Positions 52,472-60,793 of a stretch of DNA of 64,000 bases are shown here, one piece after another. The DNA comes from an uncultured Schlesneria sp. (GTDB lineage Bacteria > Planctomycetota > Planctomycetia > Planctomycetales > Planctomycetaceae). The notes below the pieces were generated by a model. The model was given only the letters and a program-made list of their open reading frames with translations. It made no database searches and was not told the DNA's origin. The stretch spans positions 1 through 64,000 of the forward strand of contig CAILLA010000144.1 in NCBI GenBank assembly GCA_903834925.1. Reading direction: 5' to 3'. A program made the position numbers and the translations under genes. The stretch's first letter is position 1. Every line of letters begins with the position of its first letter.

Positions 52472-52858
52472 ATGAATCGTGTCACCGGCATTGGTGGTAT
52501 CTTCTTCAAATCCAAGGACCCGAAAGCCCTCGGTGCATGGTACAAAACGCACCTTGGCATCGACGTCCAGGAATGGGGCGGCGTTTCGTTTCAATGGAAA
52601 GGCCCGGACAACCCGGAAGGTGGCGGCACAACTGTATGGAGTCCCTTCGCGGCAGACACGAACTACTTTGCACCAAGCTCGGCGTCGTTCATGATCAACT
52701 ATCGTGTGGAAGACTTGCACGCTTTGATGGCCCAACTGCAAGCAGAAGGGGTGCAAATTGAAGGGAAGGTCGAAGAATCCGAGTACGGCAAATTTGGATG
52801 GGTCATTGACCCTGACGGAAACAAAATTGAACTTTGGCAACCGCCCGCTGGCCAGTAG
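52472..52858 (+). CDS. VOC-family (glyoxalase-like) protein
   Basis: A 128-residue vicinal-oxygen-chelate fold protein. FFKSKDPKALGAWYKTHLGI (residues 11-30) and WVIDPDGNKIELWQPP (about 110-125) are the two conserved ends of the fold; the latter supplies a Glu ligand in KIEL. The missing classic His ligand near the start suggests a non-glyoxalase activity. Members include extradiol dioxygenases, bleomycin and fosfomycin resistance proteins and isomerases; the substrate here is unknown. It is alone on the plus strand. Start ATG is at 52472. Confidence 0.88.
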   Translation: MNRVTGIGGIFFKSKDPKALGAWYKTHLGIDVQEWGGVSFQWKGPDNPEGGGTTVWSPFAADTNYFAPSSASFMINYRVEDLHALMAQLQAEGVQIEGKVEESEYGKFGWVIDPDGNKIELWQPPAGQ

Positions 52859-53098
52859 AAATCAAGCTCAATCGCGTCGCAGGGCGCTGCCTGAAGCTGT
52901 GCATTGAAACCGCCCGAACTTCCACGACCTGTTGAAGCCGAAAACGAGGATCAATTTGGCAAAATCTCTCGCCGAAGCCGACACAAAAGGACGCAAAACT
53001 CGCTGGATAGAAATATCCGTCAATGCCCACAAGTCCGCCTGATTTCATCGATTCTACTGGAAACGCGGTTGGACAAGACCATCCGCCAAACGAAGATA

Positions 53099-53118
53099 GC
53101 CGTCCTTTATCGGACGGC
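53099..53118. terminator. Hairpin downstream of the PEP-CTERM gene
   Basis: GCCGTCC (53099-53105) and GGACGGC (53112-53118) form seven perfect G/C-rich pairs around TTTATC. It lies 38 bp past the 3' end of the PEP-CTERM gene (minus strand) and between convergent genes. No clear T-run follows on either strand, so it may be a weak or factor-assisted terminator. Confidence 0.45.
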
Positions 53119-53155
53119 CCCCCTGTTTTGCTCGGTGCTAAAGCAAATCTGTCGA

Positions 53156-53795
53156 TTAGACAGCAGTCGCCCGTCGTCGACGAGCGGCACTCACGACTAA
53201 TCCGATACCACCAAGGCCCGCCAGAGCGAGAGTTGATGGTTCAGGAACCTGTGAGAACGTGTTCACGACGCTGCTCAGATTTCCGGCCGAGTAAGACAAC
53301 GAATCGTCAACGTAGATCGTCGAATAACCGTAAATGGAAACCGGGGCGGGGGAGTTGTTGTCGGTGTGGTTGATGGACCCGATCGAAGTCGAGAAGTTGG
53401 GGTCCGAGTAAATGTTCTTTGTCACGCTGAACGCTGGGGAAATACCAGCAGCGTTCACGTCAAGAGCCGCTTGGTTAAAAATCAGGCCCGAGTTAATCGT
53501 TACGCTATACTTGAGGTCCGCCGTACTCCCAAGCATGTTGTCAACAAGGCCACCGAGAACAACCGAGTAGGGGCCAGCGATGTTTGCGGACAGCTGATGA
53601 ATTTCGATGGTCGAAGCAGTGTTCAGGCCTGATGGTGCATTTGCACCCGATCGTAAACGTCTTGTCGCCTACAGTAAACGAATGCGCCGCTTCCCACGAG
53701 CCTAAGGTTGTGATGATGTCAGCGGACGCGTTTTTTGCCGCCATCAGACTCAAACTCAACACTGCCACTGCCACTGCAAAAACAAACTTTCTCAT
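53156..53795 (-). pseudogene. PEP-CTERM secreted protein, frameshifted by one base
   Basis: The first frame, from ATG 53795 (AAAGGGGTGA upstream), encodes MRKFVFAVAVAVLSLSLMAA, a signal peptide, then DIITTLGSWEAAHSFTVGDKTFTI before it degenerates. The second frame ends in VPEPSTLALAGLGGIGLVVSAARRRRATAV, the PEP-CTERM sorting signal: VPEPST, a membrane helix and an Arg-rich tail. Removing one C of the CCC at 53646-53648 (GGG on the coding strand) joins them as TFTIGANAPSGLN with no break. The repaired protein would have about 212 residues. The lesion in a run of three identical bases could be a slippage mutation or a sequencing error. If intact, the protein would be exported and processed by an archaeosortase/exosortase system. 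Confidence 0.85.
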
Positions 53796-54062
53796 TGAAG
53801 TCACCCCTTTATACAGATTCGTTTCAACTTTCGTGGGGGTTCCCCGAAACAACAAGTTTCGTGGAAAGCCCACGACACACCACAATTGACACGCCGAATT
53901 TAGATTCCGTCCGGACTTTCATATTGCCGGCCATGAATGCTGTTGGCGTGTCGATGTTTCCTGCATTAACCGTCGGGCTACAATCTCCCACACAGGCGCG
54001 AAGCCCGACTACTTAAGCTCATAAGATACTAGCCACGCTCAGGAACGAGACGAGTCATCACT

Positions 54063-54088
54063 CTAATTATGTGCGCACACATAATTAG
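54063..54088. promoter_or_regulatory. Perfect 11-bp inverted repeat
   Basis: CTAATTATGTG-CGCA-CACATAATTAG: eleven perfect pairs around a 4-base spacer. It is AT-rich at the ends, so it is not a typical terminator, and it lacks a T-run. Its symmetry is like an operator for a dimeric regulator. It lies 268 bp upstream of the PEP-CTERM start and about 680 bp upstream of the Tat-signal gene. Confidence 0.5.
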
Positions 54089-54270
54089 TAGCTAATACAT
54101 GAATTAAAATACGATAAGAGATTCAGTCGATATCGGAGTATGACTGAAACAAACCAACGTCACATTTTTTCGGAGACGTTTGAATATTTACTGACAAATA
54201 CGAATGGAGAACCGAGCCGACCCGCGATTAATCCGAACTGCCCGCGACGGTTTTTTTATGAATTCCAATG

Positions 54271-54332
54271 AAAAAAGCCGACGCCATGGGAGCCCTGAAT
54301 CAGGGCCATTCCATCGCGTCGGCTTACTTTTT
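54271..54332. terminator. Bidirectional terminator-like hairpin
   Basis: AAAAAA GCCGACGC... GCGTCGGC TTACTTTTT: ten pairs (54275-54284 with 54316-54325) enclosing a second stem GCCCTG / CAGGGC (54292-54297, 54301-54306). A-runs precede and T-runs follow, so it would work on both strands as a terminator. No gene is directly adjacent, which suggests a transcript, possibly a noncoding RNA, ends here. Confidence 0.55.
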
Positions 54333-54768
54333 AACAAGCCTCCCAGTGTTCGCCGGGCTGCAGTTTTAGAGTCTTCCGTTTGCGTCAGCAAGCGGCAAGT
54401 CACCCGCGTTGCTTTTCTCATCCTACGACATTCCAGTGAAGACACAATAGACAGGTGACGAATATTTACAAATGAAAATAAAGTATTATCGGATAAAATG
54501 TGCTAGTAAGTTGTGAATCGACGTAAGGATCACTGCCGTGCAAAGCGAACGCCGTGAATGAAAATGACTGGACCAACGCGCAACCCCCTTCCTTTGCGGG
54601 TGTGGTTAAAGGGGCGTTGCCCCTGGAGTTAACTTGACATCGCGTCAGCGAGTGGGAGATCGAGCTGTTACAAAACCCCGTTAACCACCGCTACGCGTTC
54701 AGCGGCATTTGGTAGGATGGTCAATGGTTTTAAACTTTGAAATCCTTCCGCCTCGAAAGGGAACAAAC

Positions 54769-56265
54769 ATGAGTAAAGTCGATCGCCGCGAATTTCTTGG
54801 TGACATGGTGTCGCGCGTGGTTTCAACAAGTCTGGCATGGCAGGCGCTTAAGTCATTGACTCCGTCGCGCGCCGACGAGTTACAGGTCACGCCAGCTCTC
54901 GTTCAATTCAGGCCGGAAATGGAAGATGTGGTGAAATGGATCGAATTGACACCTCGCGACCGCATTCTGGAAGGGGCTGTTGAACGATTGAAAAGTGGCC
55001 TTGGTTACCGGCACCTCCTTGGAGGTCTGTTTCTGGCTGGCATCCGCAATATCAAGCCGCGCCCCGTGGGTTTTAAGTTTCATGCCGTCATGGTCATCGG
55101 CTCAGCTCATCAGCTTTCACTCGATGCAGCTCAATCCGATCGATTGATTCCGTTCTTCTGGGCTCTCGACAATTTCAAAGCGTCGCAGGCTCAAGACGTG
55201 AAAGAGGGGGACTGGTCACTTGCGGCTGTTCGCGAATCGGCGGTCCCTTCCGCCTCGCAAGCCAGGCAGCGTTTCGTCGATGCGATGGACCGTTGGGACG
55301 AAGAAGCGGCCGACTCAGCAATTGCGGGACTCTGCCGATCAGCGGGGGCAACCGAGGTGATGGAACTGATCTGGCCGTATGCCATCCGTGACTGGCAGAA
55401 CATCGGTCACAAGGCGATTTTTGCCGCCGGTGCCTGGCGGACACTGGAGCTGATTGGCTGGGAACATGCCGAACCGGTCCTTCGCTCTCTTGTGTACGGA
55501 CTTCTGAACGGGGGCTCGAGCGATACTACCGTTCCGTTTGACCAGAACCGGGAACTAGCCGGTCAAATTCGAGCCGACTGGGTTGCGGGTCAGTCCGATC
55601 CGTTGGTTACCACGGCGCTTTTGCAAACACTAAGGCAAGCGAGTCCCGAAGAAGCGGCGGCATCGGTTGTCGCACACCTCAATCGAGGCGTCTCGGCCTC
55701 TTCGCTGTGGGACGCAATCCTGCTCGCCGCCAGTGAACTTTTAATGCGTCAGCAAGCTATCGTCCCGCTTCACGCCACCACCGCCACCAATGCATTGTAC
55801 TACACATTTCGGCAGAGTGGATCGGATTCGACACGCCGACTCGCCTTGTTACAGGCGGCAAGTTGGATCGCGTTGTTCCGCGAGGGAACTCGTGCTCGTG
55901 GCGGGTTCCCCGATAAACCCAATATCGACGAATTCCAGCCGGCAGCAGGCGCCCCGGCCAGTATCGAATCGATCTTCGATGGCCTCCAGCAAAGCCGTGG
56001 TACAGCCGCGGCTCAAACACTGGCATTCAGCCGGGCCGGTGGAAACCCGGAAAGGTTTTTCGACGCCGCCAGGCACCTGATCTTCACCAAAGGGACGGAC
56101 GCCCACGATTTCAAGTTCGCGGCATCCGCCTTCGAGGATCTCACGTACGCCAGTCCTGCCATCCGCCCACAATTACTCGCCGCAAGTGTCTACTACCTGA
56201 AAGGAACCCGCGACCCCGATTCACCCCTGTTACAAAAAGCCCGAGAAGCCCTGGCGATCCTGTAA
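54769..56265 (+). CDS. Tat-signal protein of unknown function
   Basis: A 498-residue protein. The start ATG 54769 follows AAGGGA. The N-terminus MSKVDRREFLGDMVSRVVSTSLAWQAL has the twin-arginine signal RREFLG, so the folded protein would be exported, possibly with a cofactor. The mature part is helical, with many Ala-rich repeats and segments such as FFWALDNFKASQAQDVKEGDWSLAAV, ELIWPYAIRDWQNIGHKAIFAAGAWRTLE and YYTFRQSGSDSTRRLALLQAASWIALFREG. I do not recognise the family, although it resembles planctomycete secreted proteins with a TPR-like or alpha-helical fold. An inverted repeat (56280-56323) follows the gene. Confidence 0.72.
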   Translation: MSKVDRREFLGDMVSRVVSTSLAWQALKSLTPSRADELQVTPALVQFRPEMEDVVKWIELTPRDRILEGAVERLKSGLGYRHLLGGLFLAGIRNIKPRPVGFKFHAVMVIGSAHQLSLDAAQSDRLIPFFWALDNFKASQAQDVKEGDWSLAAVRESAVPSASQARQRFVDAMDRWDEEAADSAIAGLCRSAGATEVMELIWPYAIRDWQNIGHKAIFAAGAWRTLELIGWEHAEPVLRSLVYGLLNGGSSDTTVPFDQNRELAGQIRADWVAGQSDPLVTTALLQTLRQASPEEAAASVVAHLNRGVSASSLWDAILLAASELLMRQQAIVPLHATTATNALYYTFRQSGSDSTRRLALLQAASWIALFREGTRARGGFPDKPNIDEFQPAAGAPASIESIFDGLQQSRGTAAAQTLAFSRAGGNPERFFDAARHLIFTKGTDAHDFKFAASAFEDLTYASPAIRPQLLAASVYYLKGTRDPDSPLLQKAREALAIL

Positions 56266-56279
56266 TTTCTGGTCCACTC

Positions 56280-56323
56280 CGACGCTAGCAGCATCGGCCA
56301 CGTGGTCGACGCTGCTAGCGTCG
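56280..56323. terminator. Perfect 13-bp inverted repeat after the Tat gene
   Basis: CGACGCTAGCAGC (56280-56292) and GCTGCTAGCGTCG (56311-56323), 13 perfect pairs around 18 bases. It starts 14 bp after the stop codon, and there is no T-run. It may end transcription between the converging Tat-signal and HEAT-like genes, or be a copy of a dispersed palindrome. Confidence 0.55.
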
Positions 56324-56457
56324 AACCGGATTGGCAGACTGCCCACAAAATGTGAAGCATTCAGTTCCCATTCCAAGTCGCGGATCGCTTTTTTTCGTGA
56401 GAAGAAAAACGTGTTTAACCGGATGTGAGGAATTCAATTGACCTTAAAGGTGGAAGA

Positions 56458-57015
56458 TCAATACCCCGTTGAGCTCTCGCCTCGCATTGAAGAAAAATCT
56501 CCCTGGCTGAACTGAAGGATTTGGCAGAGCGTAATTTTCGCGATCTTTCGAAGCTCCTCGGGCTCGTTTTCATCTCGAGCAATCTTCATCAGTGCCGAGA
56601 TCACGTCGTTCAACGGATAATTGCTATCGATCGCGCCGCAAGCGGCAAAAGTCAATAATTGAATGGCCGATTTTCGTTTGGCAAGATCAGGATCGTGTAA
56701 CGCTTTGATAAACTCGGGCACTGCGGTCCTGCAGACAGCTTCCAATGTACGTTCTGCAATCCGGCATTCCCGGTCGTCACCCTTAGTCATCATGTCCATC
56801 AAAAACGGCACCAGTGTCGGGTTCGCATCGAGCGTCTTTCGCAATTCCGACGGTGGCTGGTTGCCGGGGAAATAGGCTTGCGAAGCAGCACAAACCGGGG
56901 CGGACTGATAAAGGGTTGCTCTTGGAACGGATGGTTGTTGTCCGGTCGCATAAACTGCGAAGGTGCCAATCGCCGCGACGCCCACAAGACCAATCAGGAA
57001 TCGGTGGCTTTTCAT
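56458..57015 (-). CDS. Secreted HEAT-like repeat protein
   Basis: A 185-residue exported protein. The ATG at 57015 has AAGGAG six bases upstream; an ATG at 57033 is also in frame. The signal region is MKSHRFLIGLVGVAAIGTFAVYATGQ. The mature part has repeated helical units (ECRIAERTLEAVCRTAVPEFIKALHDPDLAKRKSAIQLLTFAACG and DVISALMKIARDENEPEELRKIAKITLCQIL), which look like two to three HEAT/PBS-type repeats. These are protein-binding modules; the partner is unknown. It is convergent with the Tat-signal gene and near a disrupted hydrolase. Confidence 0.72.
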   Translation of the reverse strand: MKSHRFLIGLVGVAAIGTFAVYATGQQPSVPRATLYQSAPVCAASQAYFPGNQPPSELRKTLDANPTLVPFLMDMMTKGDDRECRIAERTLEAVCRTAVPEFIKALHDPDLAKRKSAIQLLTFAACGAIDSNYPLNDVISALMKIARDENEPEELRKIAKITLCQILQFSQGDFSSMRGESSTGY

Positions 57016-57116
57016 CAGAAACTCCTTTTTCAAGACAGAAATGAAACGGGATTGATCACAACAGTTACGGCTATGACGAAAAGGGTCTTGAGGAAACCTT
57101 GTTCTCTGGTTCCCTC

Positions 57117-57739
57117 CTAAGGGGCTTTCGGTTCATTTGGTTTTAGTGTGCGAACGAAAAAATCGTTAACGATGGGTGGCAGAAACGAAACTCTTTTTAA
57201 CGAATGCGGACAGTGGCCTACCTGTCCCAGCCGAATGTAGGTCACGTCCTTAAGGCCTGCTTGATCGAGTGCGGTGACGAACTGATCTGCGGTTTCAATG
57301 CCGACCTGCTCGTCGTTGACTCCGTAGATTAATAACAGCGGAGGTATGGTTTTGGAAAGATGATTTCGTGTAACGCGGCGGGAAACGGGGCCTCGTCCGA
57401 CAAACGATAATTGATTGTGGCGGCGACGAATCCCAGCCGGGCGAAATCGATAATGTTTCCAGGTGGTCTGTTTGCCGGAGTTGAGAAGCTCGATTTATCA
57501 CCTTGAAGCCAGCCACCGCCATGAATCACAACGATCGCAGGTCGAGGCTGTGAAGGATTGTCTTTTGGCATGGCGAGATCCATCGTCCAGTTTTTGCTCT
57601 CGCCCTCGCGATATCGAATGCCGTGGATCAGCGAGATGTCGTCGGGGATCATTGGAATGTCATCCGCAAGGATGGCAGCGCCGACTAAAAGAACGATGAA
57701 TGCGAAAAGACGTAACAGCCGGTTGTATGCGAAGTTCAT
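57117..57739 (-). pseudogene. Alpha/beta-hydrolase pseudogene with core deletion
   Basis: The first part (signal region from ATG 57739, then AIVVIHGGGWLQGDKSSF with the HGGGW oxyanion loop, and GFVAATINYRLSDEAPFPAALHE) is the start of a hormone-sensitive-lipase/BD-FAE-type hydrolase. It continues with only a few residues to a stop at 57329. In another frame the C-terminal part is readable to a TAG at 57117: HLSKTIPPLLLIYGVNDEQVG...VGHCPHS, which carries the Asp and His positions of the family. The segment between, with the nucleophile Ser and about 100 residues, is missing. So an internal deletion joined the two ends out of frame. The gene is dead. Confidence 0.85.
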
Positions 57740-58103
57740 TTCAAGCATTCTCCACAGGTTGATGTCTGCAATGCTTATCGAAAAACATTTCTCGTGCCAC
57801 ACAATGACTTTCGTCGGTCGGCTCGTGCCTTTCAATCGCGTGTGGACAGGTCGAAGCCACCGAACCGATAGAAACTCCAACATGGAATTGCCTCAGACCA
57901 ATTTAACCGTCTCGCTTCGCCAAGACGATCGCCAGATTGCAACAGGCCTCAACTGGCAGTTCGATGAAGCCGGAGGGATCGCGGTTGAATTGGCGATTCT
58001 TCGTGCTTGATTTCATTATCCGGCAAAAGATCATAGATTGGCCGATTCGCGATTGATTCACTTCCGGGAAGAACTAACGCAGTAAACAGAGAATAAAATC
58101 ATC
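57740..58103. other. Gap with partial element B
   Basis: A 364-bp region between the hydrolase pseudogene and the glycosidase gene. It holds a partial copy of element B (57886-57990) and otherwise no gene or hairpin I could support. It should contain the glycosidase promoter. Confidence 0.5.
57886..57990 (+). mobile_element. Element B, partial copy 3
   Basis: Begins after GAAACTCCA, similar to the target end GAAGACTCCA, with GCCTCAGACC and then the CGTCTCGCTTCGCCAAGACG hairpin and GATCGCCAGATTGCAAC, closely matching copy 2 (45426-45480). It lacks the far hairpin pair and the far terminal stem. The hairpin stem here differs from copy 2 by compensating changes (TCCGCCGA versus TTCGCCAA). Confidence 0.65.
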
Positions 58104-60704
58104 ATGAGATTTCGTTTGTCTATACTGGCAATGGCAGCTCTCGTCTTAATTGCCACATCGGGTGATGTCGAGGCTCAACTCCTCGACAAACAAAAAATGC
58201 TCAGCGAGCAGACATTTTGGGATAACCGTGACTGGAACTGGTACGCCGAACATATTCCGTTCTTTGAATGTCCTGATCCCGACATCACGACGACATACTA
58301 CTATCGCTGGGAGTTGCTGACGAAGCATCTGACGTACGGCTCGCCCAATAGCGGTTATTCATTTACCGAGTTTATCGATCGACCATTCTGGTCGGGGGCT
58401 TATGGAGCGATCAGTTGTCCTGCGGGGCATCAGCTTTATGAGGCTCGCTGGTTGCGGAAGCCGCAAATCGGGCGGGACTACGCTCGGTACTGGTTCCGTA
58501 CGCCGGGCGCTCAGCCGCGAAACTACAGTACCTGGCTGGCTGATGCCATCATGGCGTTTGGTGCGGTGCATAAGGATGACAATTTTTTAATCGATCTGCT
58601 GCCGGATCTGATCAAAAACTATGAAGGCTGGGAAGCACGACATTACGTGAAAGAGGTTGGTCTATTCTGGCAGACCGGGCATGACGACGGGATGGAATTC
58701 AACATCAACAGCCGTCAGACACAGGATATTTTGCGAGGGGCACCCAGCTATCGCCCCTCGTTTAATGCATATATGTGGGCGGATGCTGTCGCCATCGCAC
58801 AGATTGCACGACTTGCGGGTCAAGAGGACACGCATTTGCGGTTCAAGCAGAACGCCGAGAAACTCAAAAGCACTATGGAAAAACTGCTCTGGGACGATCG
58901 GCGGAAGTTCTTTTTCCCTGTCTTCAAAAACGATGAAGAACGAGATGGCCATAAGATCAAGGCACTCTCAAAAACATATGAGACTGGCCAGTTCGCAGGC
59001 GATGTGCATGGTCGTGAGTTGATTGGATACGTCCCCTGGCAATTCAATATGCTCGACGGTAACAAAGGCTATGAAGCGGCCTGGAAACCACTGATGGACC
59101 GTGATGGCTTTTATGCCGACTTCGGGCCGACGACAGTCGAACGCCACGACCCGATGTTCTTGCTGCAGAAATCGTGTTGCTGGTGGAGCGGTCAGTCGTG
59201 GCCCTATGCCACGACTCAAACATTGAAAGCGATGGCAAACGTTTTGCAGAGTGGTCGGCAGTCTGATCTCACGCGGTTGGACTATGTCAAACTTCTACAG
59301 ATTTATGCCCGGTCACATCGCAAGAACGGAAAACCCTATCTGGCAGAAGCTTTGCATCCGGATACCGGTTCGTTCGAGGGTCACGATGGTTACAACCATA
59401 GCGAACACTATTTTCATTCGGGATTCTGCGATCTCGTTATTACCGGTTTGGTGGGACTGAAGCCTGTGAACCCTTCAAGTCAACCCAATCCCGCCGAGGA
59501 CTCGAGCTTCAAACTTGAACCTTTGGCACCGTTATTGTGGGACTGGTTTGCGCTGGATGACGTTATTTATCAGGGACGCCGAATCAGCATCGTGTGGGAT
59601 CGGCTTGGCACTCGCTATGGACGAGGGAAGGGATTAACGGTTCTTGTCGACGGAGAAAAACTGGCATCGTCGACGACGCTTGAACCGCTCACGGTCAAGT
59701 TACCTGCGTTAACACGACCGACGCCAGTCCAACGTGTAGAAACGACCGTCAATTTTGCCGTAAACAATGATGGGACGTACTATCCGCGACTCGTTGCATC
59801 GTATTCGTCGCCGAATTCATCGATCAGTAAATTGAATGATGGCAATTTCTGGTACATGCCGCATCCGCCGAATCGATGGACTTGTGAGGGATCTCCGAAC
59901 GCAAAGGATTCGGTCGTCATTGACTTCGGCACGAAGCGGTCAATTCATACGATCAAGCTCTATCCATTGGATGATGCTGGCGAAAACGGCTCGACTGTGC
60001 TAACGCCACAAAAGATCGAACTGGAAGCCGGGGTTGGCAACGCGTGGCAATCGATCGTGTCAAAGACCGAGATATTCGGTAAACCGCAAAGCCATCGTGC
60101 CAACGTCGTTGAGTTCGAGACGATCAAAGCAACAAAAGTGCGAGTCACGTTGCATCATTCCGCAAATGGAAAATCGGGATTGTCAGAGATCGAAGTCTGG
60201 GGAGACGCGATTCTTCCGCTTGCGCCACAAGCACCACCGGTTGGCAACCTTGCTTATCACCCCGGACCGAAGAACAACGGTGGTGAATTTCCCAAGGCGA
60301 GTGCATCTCATACGTCGCGGTTTGACCGGATCGAAAGTGCGAATGATGGCATTACGAATTTTCTACCGAATCCTCCGAATCGCTGGACCAGTTACGAATC
60401 AAAGTCCGCGACCGATTGGCTGGAAATCGACTTCGGGAAAGCAACAGAGTTCCGCCGTGTGGAACTGGCGATTTACGATGATCGAGGTGGCGTGCAGGCA
60501 CCGACGTCGTATGTCGTTCAGTATTGGAATGGAGCCGATTGGGTTGATGTCGTAAACAGCAAAAGGGCTCCAGAGCATCCCATCGGGGGTCAATGGAATG
60601 AAATTCGATTTGATGCCGTTCGATCATCCAAGGTTCGGGTTGTCTTTTCGCACCGTGGCGAGTCTCGAAGTGGTGTTTCCGAAGTTCTGGTTTGGAATGA
60701 TTAA
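58104..60704 (+). CDS. Secreted glycosidase-like protein with discoidin domains
   Basis: An 866-residue exported protein. The signal is MRFRLSILAMAALVLIATSG and so on. Residues about 40-470 form a helical (alpha/alpha)6-barrel catalytic region of the MGH1/GH63-like type: FWDNRDWNWYAEHIPFFECPDPDITTTYYYRWE, QTGHDDGMEFNI, WADAVAIAQIARLAG and SCCWWSGQSWPYATTQTL are typical stretches, with Asp/Glu pairs such as HDDGME as candidate catalytic residues. Two discoidin (F5/8 type C) domains follow: about 560-700 (NLND-type start, LHHSANGKSGLSEIEVWGD end) and about 720-866 (VFSHRGESRSGVSEVLVWND end). The likely role is binding and cleaving a complex glycan outside the cell. The substrate is not known. 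Confidence 0.85.
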   Translation: MRFRLSILAMAALVLIATSGDVEAQLLDKQKMLSEQTFWDNRDWNWYAEHIPFFECPDPDITTTYYYRWELLTKHLTYGSPNSGYSFTEFIDRPFWSGAYGAISCPAGHQLYEARWLRKPQIGRDYARYWFRTPGAQPRNYSTWLADAIMAFGAVHKDDNFLIDLLPDLIKNYEGWEARHYVKEVGLFWQTGHDDGMEFNINSRQTQDILRGAPSYRPSFNAYMWADAVAIAQIARLAGQEDTHLRFKQNAEKLKSTMEKLLWDDRRKFFFPVFKNDEERDGHKIKALSKTYETGQFAGDVHGRELIGYVPWQFNMLDGNKGYEAAWKPLMDRDGFYADFGPTTVERHDPMFLLQKSCCWWSGQSWPYATTQTLKAMANVLQSGRQSDLTRLDYVKLLQIYARSHRKNGKPYLAEALHPDTGSFEGHDGYNHSEHYFHSGFCDLVITGLVGLKPVNPSSQPNPAEDSSFKLEPLAPLLWDWFALDDVIYQGRRISIVWDRLGTRYGRGKGLTVLVDGEKLASSTTLEPLTVKLPALTRPTPVQRVETTVNFAVNNDGTYYPRLVASYSSPNSSISKLNDGNFWYMPHPPNRWTCEGSPNAKDSVVIDFGTKRSIHTIKLYPLDDAGENGSTVLTPQKIELEAGVGNAWQSIVSKTEIFGKPQSHRANVVEFETIKATKVRVTLHHSANGKSGLSEIEVWGDAILPLAPQAPPVGNLAYHPGPKNNGGEFPKASASHTSRFDRIESANDGITNFLPNPPNRWTSYESKSATDWLEIDFGKATEFRRVELAIYDDRGGVQAPTSYVVQYWNGADWVDVVNSKRAPEHPIGGQWNEIRFDAVRSSKVRVVFSHRGESRSGVSEVLVWND

Positions 60705-60766
60705 ACAAAGAGGCTTCGTCGGTTTTTGTATAATGACGTTGTCGTTCGCACGAATTGACATCGCGC

Positions 60767-60789
60767 ACGGGCTAAAGCCCATGCTACGG
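60767..60789. repeat. Short hairpin repeat GGGCTAAAGCCC, copy 2
   Basis: ACGGGCTAAAGCCCAT then GCTACGG: one base from the copy at 42452-42474. It lies in the 89-bp gap between the glycosidase and the convergent nrnA gene, where it could act as a terminator-like stem for both. Confidence 0.75.
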
Positions 60790-60793
60790 GGAA

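Larger units (their letters stand above)
53796..54768. other. Long gene-free region with palindromes
   Basis: A 973-bp gap between the divergent PEP-CTERM and Tat-signal genes. It holds a perfect 26-bp palindrome (54063-54088), a long bidirectional hairpin (54271-54332) and a smaller GGGGCGTTGCCCC stem near 54611-54623. No frame in it is convincing. The size suggests control regions for both genes or decayed DNA. Confidence 0.6.
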
